From: Hymenobacter sp. ISL-91
Lineage (GTDB): Bacteria > Bacteroidota > Bacteroidia > Cytophagales > Hymenobacteraceae
DNA: 34,103 nucleotides
NCBI RefSeq assembly: GCF_018613725.1
Contig: NZ_JAGGPS010000007.1
Coordinates: 1-34,103 of the forward strand
Direction of reading: 5' to 3'
The notes under the pieces are model-generated. The model saw only the letters and a program-made list of their open reading frames with translations. It did not search any database and was not told where the DNA came from. The translations under genes were made by a program, and so were the position numbers. This document shows, in pieces, positions 15,956-21,568 of this stretch. Within the stretch, counting starts at the first letter, position 1. Each line of letters begins with the position of its first letter.

Positions 15956-16474
15956 ATGAAAAATGTTCTTTTTCTGGCTCTGTCGCTGTCGGTGATGGGC
16001 CTGAGCGCTCAGGCGCAATCCGTGAAGCCGGCCAATGCCCAGGCGAAAGTAGCCGGTGCGCAAATCCAGTTTGAGGAAAGCAAGTTCGAGTTCGGAGCCG
16101 TAAAAACCGGCGCTGTTGTCGACCACACCTTCAAGTTCAAAAACGTGGGCACCCAGCCGCTGGTCATTTCCAACATCGGCGTTACCTGCGGCTGTACCAC
16201 GCCCGAATGGACGCGTGAGCCCATTATGCCCGGTAAGTCGGGTACGGTGGTAGCCAAGTTCAACACGGCCGGCAAGTACGGTATGCAGAACAAGGTGCTG
16301 ACCATCGAGTCGAACTCGGTAGGCGGCAACGCCATGGTGGCCTTGGTAGGCGATGTAAAAGAGGAGGGCGCTGCTATGAAAGCTGCTGAGTCGATGGTTG
16401 ACCAAAGTGCCCCTGACGGCAAGCAGAAACTGAAGATGGACGACAATAAAATCAAGGCCAAGAAGAAGTCATAA
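15956..16474 (+). CDS. DUF1573 secreted protein
   Basis: This 172-residue protein has a Sec signal peptide (MKNVLFLALSLSVMGLSAQAQS, cleavage probably after AQA). An Ig-like DUF1573 domain follows: FEFGAVKTGAVVDHTFKFKN and NIGVTCGCTTPEW, whose CGC motif is the family hallmark. The fold resembles ASH/MSP beta-sandwiches, and the protein is expected in the periplasm or cell envelope. Its function is unknown. The tail is lysine-rich (KIKAKKKS). The frame is open from 15857, but the ATG at 15956 starts the signal peptide. Its last codon and stop are part of a perfect 32-nt inverted repeat. Confidence 0.9.
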   Translation: MKNVLFLALSLSVMGLSAQAQSVKPANAQAKVAGAQIQFEESKFEFGAVKTGAVVDHTFKFKNVGTQPLVISNIGVTCGCTTPEWTREPIMPGKSGTVVAKFNTAGKYGMQNKVLTIESNSVGGNAMVALVGDVKEEGAAMKAAESMVDQSAPDGKQKLKMDDNKIKAKKKS

Positions 16475-16547
16475 GCGGATTCTTGCATAAAAAAGGCGCT
16501 TCCCTGCGAGGGGAGGCGCCTTTTTTATGCAAGAATCCGCTTATGAC
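16468..16547. terminator. Terminator extended into a perfect 32-nt-arm palindrome
   Basis: Arms 16468-16499 and 16516-16547 are perfect reverse complements. The core is a normal terminator: AAAAAAGGCGC, a 16-nt loop with its own CCC/GGG pairing, then GCGCCTTTTTT. The pairing continues outward another 21 nt into the last codon and stop of the DUF1573 gene, so the stop codon is part of the left arm. Confidence 0.92.
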
Positions 16548-16599
16548 TATCAGAACAAAAGCAGATAGCTGTCAGCTAAAAGCCAGCAGCTGAGAAAGC

Positions 16600-16977
16600 C
16601 TACAGCTGCCGGGCGGCCAGTAGCAGCATAATCCAGCCGGCAATGAACAGCACGCCGCCAATGGGCGTAACGGCCCCGAGCTTGGTAATGCCCGTGAGGC
16701 ACAGCACGTAAAGCGAGCCGCTGAAGATAAGGATGCCGCCCAGCCACAGCCAGGCCACGGTGCCTAGGCTCTTCAGTTCCGGCCGCATCAGCAGCAACAG
16801 CCCAATGCCCAGCAACGCCAGCGTATGGAAAAACTGGTAGCGCACGGCCGTTTCAAACGTCTCGAAGCGGCCGGAGTCTTCCAGCATCTTGCGTAGCCCG
16901 TGCGCCGCAAAGGCTCCGATGCCCACGCTCAGAGCGCCCAGCAGCGCGGCTAGTTGAAGGATGATTTTAGCAGTCAT
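16600..16977 (-). CDS. DUF423 (YgdD-like) membrane protein
   Basis: This 125-residue inner-membrane protein has four hydrophobic helices. The DUF423 pattern is clear: LGALSVGIGAFAAHGLRK near residues 13-30, YQFFHTLALLGIGLLLL near 48-64, GGILIFSGSLYVLCLTG near 80-96, and TPIGGVLFIAGW near 104-115. The length is normal for the family. Its function is unknown. The gap to the terminator palindrome at 16547 holds an AGCTGTCAGCTAAAAGC word (16567-16583), similar to 20542-20558. Confidence 0.92.
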   Translation of the reverse strand: MTAKIILQLAALLGALSVGIGAFAAHGLRKMLEDSGRFETFETAVRYQFFHTLALLGIGLLLLMRPELKSLGTVAWLWLGGILIFSGSLYVLCLTGITKLGAVTPIGGVLFIAGWIMLLLAARQL

Positions 16978-17025
16978 GTGGTTGGTTTTTGGTGTGTGGT
17001 CTGAGGGAGAAGGTCCGAAAAAGGC

Positions 17026-17148
17026 CTGTCATCCTGAGCATGTTGCGCTTGGAGCAAGGACGAAGGACCTTATCACGTTAAAACGAGCCGTTGTTGCGTG
17101 GTAAGGTCCTTCGTCCTTGCTCCAAGCGCAACATGCTCAGGATGACAG
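17026..17148. repeat. GTCATCCTGAGC inverted repeat, copy 1 (52-nt arms)
   Basis: Arms 17026-17077 and 17097-17148 match over 51 of 52 nt around a 19-nt loop. The outer TGTCATCCTGAGC and inner CGAAGGACCTTA are shared with copy 2 at 27914-28012. A block of about 21 nt between them is unique to this copy and present in both arms. It lies between two minus-strand genes, yggS and DUF423. Confidence 0.92.
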
Positions 17149-17162
17149 ATGAGCTTCAAACC

Positions 17163-17828
17163 TCATCGGCGCCCAAAAATAGCGCTGCCCACCCGAACCA
17201 GCGTGCTGCCCTCACGGATGGCCAGCGGATAGTCGGCGCTCATGCCCATCGACACCTCTTTGAACGTGGGCTCATCGGAAAAAAACAGAGCCTGGAGCTT
17301 ATCGAAGTAGCCGCGCAGCTGCCGGAACTCGCGGCGCACCTGGTCCTCGTCGTCGGTGTTGGTGGCAATGCCCATTACGCCGGTCAGGCGCACCTGGCGC
17401 AGGGCCTGGTACTCCTCGGAGCGCAGTATTTCCTCGGCTTCGGAAAGCGTGAGGCCGGTTTTGGTGTCTTCGTCGGCAATGTGAAACTGGAGCAGGCCTT
17501 CGATTACCCGGTCGTGCTTGGCGGCCTGCTTCTCGATTTCCAGCAGCAACTTCAGGCTGTCCACGCTCTGAACGGTGTGCACGAAGCCGGCAATGTACTT
17601 GACCTTGTTAGTTTGCAGCTGCCCGATGAGGTGCCACTGCACATCTGCCGGTAGCTGGGGTTGCTTCTCAGCCATTTCCTGGGCCCGGTTCTCGCCGAAC
17701 AGCCGGCCGCCAGCGTCGTAGGCTTCCTGCAGCAGCGCCACTGGGTGGGTTTTGGTAACGGCCACCAGCCGGGCGTTGGTGCCGGCCAGGGTGGCTTCGA
17801 TGCGGTGGAGGTTTTCGGCAATGGACAT
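17163..17828 (-). CDS. YggS/PROSC-like pyridoxal-phosphate homeostasis protein
   Basis: This 221-residue fold-type III PLP-binding protein has the PLP lysine at K26 in LVAVTKTHP. The family markers GENRAQEM (about 50-57), WHLIGQLQTNKVKY (about 65-78), VHTVQSVDS, MGMSADYPLAIREGST and VRVGSAIFGRR at the end are all present. YggS proteins buffer PLP and affect amino-acid and keto-acid balance; no enzymatic activity is established. The ATG at 17828 (MSIAENLHRI) gives the normal length; the open frame to 17957 is upstream sequence. It diverges from the orphan gene at 18005. Confidence 0.93.
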   Translation of the reverse strand: MSIAENLHRIEATLAGTNARLVAVTKTHPVALLQEAYDAGGRLFGENRAQEMAEKQPQLPADVQWHLIGQLQTNKVKYIAGFVHTVQSVDSLKLLLEIEKQAAKHDRVIEGLLQFHIADEDTKTGLTLSEAEEILRSEEYQALRQVRLTGVMGIATNTDDEDQVRREFRQLRGYFDKLQALFFSDEPTFKEVSMGMSADYPLAIREGSTLVRVGSAIFGRR

Positions 17829-17982
17829 GCGGGCAAGTTCGAGGTTTTGGTGGGAAAGGGCGTCGGTTTGGTGGGCGCTCTGAGCGCCGCTGCTTCGTAA
17901 GTAACTTGGGAAGCGGCTGTTGTGTTGGAACCGGCTCAGCTCTGTGTTTTTATGCACCGGCCACGGCGGAGCATAACATAAC

Positions 17983-17996
17983 GTTGATTAATCAAC
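17983..17996. promoter_or_regulatory. 14-bp perfect palindrome upstream of the orphan gene
   Basis: GTTGATTAATCAAC is a perfect dyad that ends 8 nt before the ATG at 18005. This is a position and shape typical of a dimeric repressor operator. No regulator is identified. Confidence 0.4.
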
Positions 17997-18004
17997 TGCC
18001 AACG

Positions 18005-18433
18005 ATGCTTACTCCAACAAAACAGATAATTAGAACCAAGGATCATCTGGGTACGGGTACTATGAATAAGGTTTTGAGTCAAGAGGAAATCGGGGAATTG
18101 CTTGGTTTATATGCTGCAATTAAGAATCGGTTTGCTGAACTGTTACTTGAAAGAAAGCTGCAGAAGCCCGGGCTTCTTGCGTTTCTGAGTGATCTGCTGT
18201 CATCCAAACGCACCAATAGCAGCCTGGCTCTACCTCTCTGGAGACAGGAAACGGAAGATATTATCAGGACACTTGCCGCCCATGATAGGCAGGAGTTGGC
18301 GTCGCTGATGAACCTGCACGCTTTGAACGCCGCTATAGAAGCCGCACGTTTTCAGGATTCAAATCTGGCCCGGTATGCGGAGGCGCTACGCCGCTTTTCA
18401 GAAGAGGCCAGAAACTTTATAGCCAAGCAATAA
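18005..18433 (+). CDS. Orphan helical protein with chemoreceptor-tip-like motif
   Basis: This predicted 142-residue, mostly helical soluble protein belongs to no family I recognise. Residues 103-115 (NLHALNAAIEAAR) closely match the hairpin-tip motif of methyl-accepting chemotaxis proteins (NLLALNAAIEAAR in typical receptors). The following RYAEALRRFSEEARNF could continue as the return helix. The AGE that normally follows EAAR is FQD here. There is no transmembrane segment, HAMP or sensor domain. The gene is AT-richer than its neighbours, which suggests it is young or acquired. An alternative start is ATG 18062. It lies alone between yggS and rpsA, behind a 14-bp palindrome. Confidence 0.6.
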   Translation: MLTPTKQIIRTKDHLGTGTMNKVLSQEEIGELLGLYAAIKNRFAELLLERKLQKPGLLAFLSDLLSSKRTNSSLALPLWRQETEDIIRTLAAHDRQELASLMNLHALNAAIEAARFQDSNLARYAEALRRFSEEARNFIAKQ

Positions 18434-18440
18434 GCAACCT

Positions 18441-18471
18441 TTTCATTCCTGCCCCAAAGTCCGTATCTTTG
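18441..18471 (+). promoter_or_regulatory. rpsA promoter
   Basis: TATCTTTG at 18464-18471 is an exact -7 box. TTTC at 18441-18444 lies 19 bp upstream. The layout is the same as at 9275-9305. Confidence 0.7.
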
Positions 18472-18477
18472 CGCCCC

Positions 18478-18581
18478 TGCCAGGGTGGCGGGCCGGCGCT
18501 TTGGCGTTGGGTATCAAGCAAAAACGCGTTCCGGGGGTGGGCCCTGCGCCGGACGTGTACATAAGGGCCACTGCAACCATC
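18478..18581 (+). promoter_or_regulatory. GC-rich 5' leader of rpsA
   Basis: This is an untranslated leader of about 100 nt between the predicted start site and the rpsA ATG. CCGGCGC (18493-18499) can pair with GCGCCGG (18546-18552), and CAGGG (18481-18485) with CCCTG (18542-18546). The two pairings cross and compete. Such a leader could serve S1 autoregulation, but this is inference. Confidence 0.3.
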
Positions 18582-20402
18582 ATGGCAGAATTAGTTGACA
18601 ATTTCGACTGGGACAACGTAGACGCCAGCGGCTTCGGAGGTAACTATACCGCCGAGCAGCGCGCCGAAATGGAGGAGATGTACAGCGGTACACTCACCAC
18701 CGTTCAGGAAGAAGAAGTAGTAACCGGCACCGTAGTTGGCATGACCGACCGCGACGTGATCCTGAACATCGGCTTCAAGTCCGATGGTCTGGTGCCCCTG
18801 TCCGAATTCCGCGACCTGCCCGACCTGAAGGCCGGCGACACGGTGGAAGTATTCATCGAGGAGCAGGAAAACGCCAACGGCCAGCTTATCCTGAGCCGTA
18901 AGAAAGCCAAAATCAAGCAGGCCTGGAAAGCCATCTACGACGCACTGGAGAATGATTCGGTGCTCGAAGGCGTGGTGAAGCGTCGCACTAAAGGCGGCCT
19001 CATCATGGACCTCGACGGCGTAGAAGCCTTCCTGCCCGGCTCGCAGATTGACGTGAAGCCTATCCGTGACTTCGACATCTATGTGGGTCGTCGCATGGAA
19101 GTGAAAGTGGTGAAAATCAATGCCGCTTTCGATAACGTAGTGGTATCGCACAAGGTGCTCATCGAGAAAGACCTCGAGAAGCAGCGCGAAGCCATCCTCA
19201 ACAACCTGGAGAAAGGCCAGATCCTGGAGGGCGTTATCAAGAACATGACCAACTTCGGCGTGTTCATCGACCTCGGCGGTGTCGACGGTCTGCTGCACAT
19301 CACCGACATCTCGTGGGGCCGTATCGCCCACCCGAGCGAGGTACTGCAGCTCGACCAGAAGCTCAACATCGTGGTGCTCGACTTCGACGAGGCCAAGAAG
19401 CGTATCAGCCTCGGCCTGAAGCAGCTGACCCCGCATCCGTGGGATTCGCTGCCCGAGGACATGGGCGTAGGCACCAAGGTGAAGGGCCGCATCGTGAACG
19501 TAGCCGACTACGGCGCGTTCATGGAAATCATCCCCGGCGTAGAGGGCCTGATCCACGTATCGGAAATGAGCTGGAGCCAGCACCTGCGCAACCCGCAGGA
19601 CTTCATCAAGCAGGGCGACGTAGTAGAGGCTCAGATTCTGACCCTCGACCGCGAAGACCGCAAGATGAGCCTCGGCATCAAGCAGCTCAGCGAAGACCCA
19701 TGGACGCGTGGCGACTTCGCCGACAAGTACGCCATCGGCAGCAACCACAACGGCTTGGTGCGTAACCTCACCAACTTCGGCCTGTTCGTAGAGCTGGAAG
19801 AGGGTGTTGACGGCCTCGTGCACGTTTCGGACCTGTCGTGGACCAAGAAGATCAAGCACCCATCCGAAATGGTGAAGGTAGGCGACCGTCTGGACGTGGT
19901 AGTACTGGAGCTGGACGTAGCCAACCGCCGCCTGGCCTTGGGCCACAAGCAGCTGGAGGAAAACCCATGGGATACGTTCCAGACGGTGTTCACTCCCGGT
20001 TCGGTACACACCGCTACCATCATCGACAAGAACGACCGTGGTGCGGTGCTCGAATTGCCTTACGGCATCGAAGGCTTCGCTTACCCCAAGTCGCTTCAGA
20101 AAGAAGATGGTTCGATGGCTGAGAACGGCGAATCGCTCGAATTCCGCGTGATTGAGTTCTCGAAGGACGACCGTCGCGTTGTGCTTTCGCACCAGGCTGT
20201 GTACAACAAGCAGGCTGAAGAGGAAGGCCGCGCTGCTAAGTTCGCCAAGAAGAAGCCGTCGGCTGGTGCCGCCGGTGCTGCTTCGCAGGGCGAAGGCAAG
20301 CTGAGCGACATGAAGAAGACCACCCCGGCCGAGAAATCGACCCTCGGTGACCTCGACGCTCTGTCAGCTCTGCGCGACAAGATGATGGACAACGAGTCGT
20401 AA
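18582..20402 (+). CDS. rpsA: 30S ribosomal protein S1
   Basis: This 606-residue protein has six S1 (OB-fold) repeats. They begin near EEVVTGTVVGMTDRDVILNIG, SVLEGVVKRRTKGGLIMDLDG, QILEGVIKNMTNFGVFIDLGG, TKVKGRIVNVADYGAFMEI, SNHNGLVRNLTNFGLFVELEE and SVHTATIIDKNDRGAVLELP. The last is most divergent. S1 binds mRNA at the 30S platform and helps initiation on messages without Shine-Dalgarno sequences, which are the majority in this phylum. The ATG at 18582 (MAELVDNFDWDN) is chosen over the frame start at 18501 because of the promoter at 18441-18471 and the conserved acidic N-terminus. The C-terminal tail is lysine/alanine-rich. A strong terminator follows. Confidence 0.97.
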   Translation: MAELVDNFDWDNVDASGFGGNYTAEQRAEMEEMYSGTLTTVQEEEVVTGTVVGMTDRDVILNIGFKSDGLVPLSEFRDLPDLKAGDTVEVFIEEQENANGQLILSRKKAKIKQAWKAIYDALENDSVLEGVVKRRTKGGLIMDLDGVEAFLPGSQIDVKPIRDFDIYVGRRMEVKVVKINAAFDNVVVSHKVLIEKDLEKQREAILNNLEKGQILEGVIKNMTNFGVFIDLGGVDGLLHITDISWGRIAHPSEVLQLDQKLNIVVLDFDEAKKRISLGLKQLTPHPWDSLPEDMGVGTKVKGRIVNVADYGAFMEIIPGVEGLIHVSEMSWSQHLRNPQDFIKQGDVVEAQILTLDREDRKMSLGIKQLSEDPWTRGDFADKYAIGSNHNGLVRNLTNFGLFVELEEGVDGLVHVSDLSWTKKIKHPSEMVKVGDRLDVVVLELDVANRRLALGHKQLEENPWDTFQTVFTPGSVHTATIIDKNDRGAVLELPYGIEGFAYPKSLQKEDGSMAENGESLEFRVIEFSKDDRRVVLSHQAVYNKQAEEEGRAAKFAKKKPSAGAAGAASQGEGKLSDMKKTTPAEKSTLGDLDALSALRDKMMDNES

Positions 20403-20427
20403 GACTTCGCGTTCAGTGTAAACAGGA

Positions 20428-20459
20428 GAGGCCCCGGCGCAAGTCGGGGCCTCTTTTTT
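20428..20459 (+). terminator. rpsA terminator
   Basis: GAGGCCCCG (20428-20436) pairs with CGGGGCCTC (20445-20453), followed by six T. It is a canonical intrinsic terminator. The next 150 bp up to the tRNA promoter hold only degenerate AGCTATCAGCTAAAAAG-like words (20542-20558). Confidence 0.95.
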
Positions 20460-20613
20460 GGCTATTAGCTTATAGCTGTTAACCGTTAGCTTTTCGTGCT
20501 ACATTGCTGCTCGCCAACGACGACGTGTATGCGGGAACAGAAGCTATCAGCTAAAAAGAAGCTACACGTCACCAATGACTTACCCGCGTACGGCACAAAA
20601 AACGCGCCCGGGC

Positions 20614-20645
20614 TTTGGCTGGCTTCAGATTAAGACGTATGTTTG
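20614..20645 (+). promoter_or_regulatory. tRNA-Cys promoter
   Basis: TTTG at 20614-20617, a 20-bp spacer, and TATGTTTG at 20638-20645 match the Bacteroidota consensus TTTG-N19-TAnnTTTG. It ends 18 bp before the mature tRNA. Confidence 0.8.
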
Positions 20646-20663
20646 CATCCTCAAAGCCCTCCT

Positions 20664-20734
20664 GGTGACGTGACCGAGCGGCTAGGTAGAGGTCTGCAAA
20701 ACCTCCTACGGCGGTTCGAATCCGCCCGTCACCT
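20664..20734 (+). tRNA. tRNA-Cys (anticodon GCA)
   Basis: This is a complete 71-nt cloverleaf. The acceptor GGTGACG pairs with CGTCACC. The anticodon stem GAGGT/ACCTC holds the loop CTGCAAA (anticodon GCA). The T-arm GGCGG-TTCGAAT-CCGCC is perfect. The discriminator base is T (U73), the main identity element for cysteinyl-tRNA synthetase. CCA is not encoded, so it must be added by the CCA-adding enzyme. It is transcribed alone from its own promoter and ends at the terminator 20756-20789. Confidence 0.97.
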
Positions 20735-20755
20735 CTCTTTTTTGCTCATTGGCTG

Positions 20756-20789
20756 AACCCCGGTTGATTCGTTTCAATCGGGGTTTTTT
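20756..20789 (+). terminator. tRNA-Cys terminator (direct repeat copy 1)
   Basis: AACCCCGGTTGA pairs with TTCAATCGGGGTT (one G-T wobble) across a short loop, then a T-run. The 36 bp at 20758-20793 are repeated exactly at 21362-21397, on the far side of the lipoprotein gene. Confidence 0.92.
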
Positions 20790-20805
20790 GCGCGTCAGGA
20801 TTTTA

Positions 20806-20813
20806 TATATTTG
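20806..20813 (+). promoter_or_regulatory. -7 box of the lipoprotein gene
   Basis: TATATTTG is an exact TAnnTTTG match. TTTG at 20787-20790, at the T-run of the preceding terminator, is only 15 bp upstream, shorter than the usual 19. The leader to the ATG would be about 60 nt. Confidence 0.5.
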
Positions 20814-20883
20814 TCGGGATACCGAAAGTTTAGATTAGCCATTTCATGCATGAAAAGCCGTAACAATGACTGTACTTTTTACA

Positions 20884-21330
20884 ATGCAAAGGCAGTTGAT
20901 TTCAACTCGAATACTACTCTTATTGTCCGTACTGCTGCTGGGCCTTACAGCCTGTAGTAAGTCTGACGAAGAGGCCGAGCAACTCAAAAGCGAATTAGCG
21001 GGTACCTGGAACATAGTCAGTACCCGCTCAGCTGTGTACGATGGCCAAGGCAAAGAGCTTTATAACCCACCAGCAATAGCAGGGCAGCCGGGCGACTACT
21101 GGATTTTCACCGATGATAATATTGCGCAGAAGTTCTACCAAGAACAACTGCAAATTGATGGTCGTTACCGTTTGGATGGAAACAGCGTGTTTGTAACTGA
21201 TGGGCAGCAGGCCACAACTACTTATCTAATCAAAAACATAACTAGCAACTCCCTGACGCTGGAACTTACCAATCCGGGCAACGGCAACAACAAAGTTGTC
21301 CATACCACTGTATTATCTAAGCGACTTTAA
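20884..21330 (+). CDS. Lipocalin-like lipoprotein
   Basis: This 148-residue lipoprotein has the signal MQRQLISTRILLLLSVLLLGLTAC, with a good lipobox (LTAC) and lipidation at C24. After a charged linker comes a domain with ELAGTWNIVSTRS, DYWIFTDDNIAQKF, YRLDGNSVFV and NSLTLELTN. This is the pattern of lipocalin-like/META-type small beta-barrels common in Bacteroidota surface lipoproteins. ATG 20866 is an alternative start that would add six residues. The gene is AT-richer than its neighbours. It is framed by two identical copies of the tRNA-Cys terminator, which suggests it came as a cassette. Its ligand is unknown. Confidence 0.8.
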   Translation: MQRQLISTRILLLLSVLLLGLTACSKSDEEAEQLKSELAGTWNIVSTRSAVYDGQGKELYNPPAIAGQPGDYWIFTDDNIAQKFYQEQLQIDGRYRLDGNSVFVTDGQQATTTYLIKNITSNSLTLELTNPGNGNNKVVHTTVLSKRL

Positions 21331-21361
21331 TATCGGTTTGGGTCACATCTATTCATTATGG

Positions 21362-21397
21362 CCCCGGTTGATTCGTTTCAATCGGGGTTTTTTGCGC
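21362..21397 (+). repeat. Second exact copy of the tRNA-Cys terminator
   Basis: All 36 bp are identical to 20758-20793, including the stem, loop and T-run, so it can also terminate the lipoprotein message. The distance between copies is 604 bp. The 170 bp that follow, up to cphA, hold a small GGCAGCG/CGCTGCC hairpin (about 21413-21443) and no clear -7 box. Confidence 0.93.
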
Positions 21398-21568
21398 CCA
21401 CATGTAACCAGCGGGCAGCGCAGGGAGCGAAGTGTAACGCTGCCACACAACTACGGTTTTTTGGAGCGAAATTTAGCGGCCTGGCTGTAGTTACCCCATG
21501 CTTTATCCGTACATTCCGTTCCTGCGTAGAATGCGTACCAACCTGTCCTCTCTCTTCTCTTTCTCTTT

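Noticed and set aside
18591..20192. 533-codon open frame antisense to rpsA
   Set aside because: It mirrors the S1 repeats in reverse, has no known motif, and is expected from GC-rich codon use opposite a long gene.
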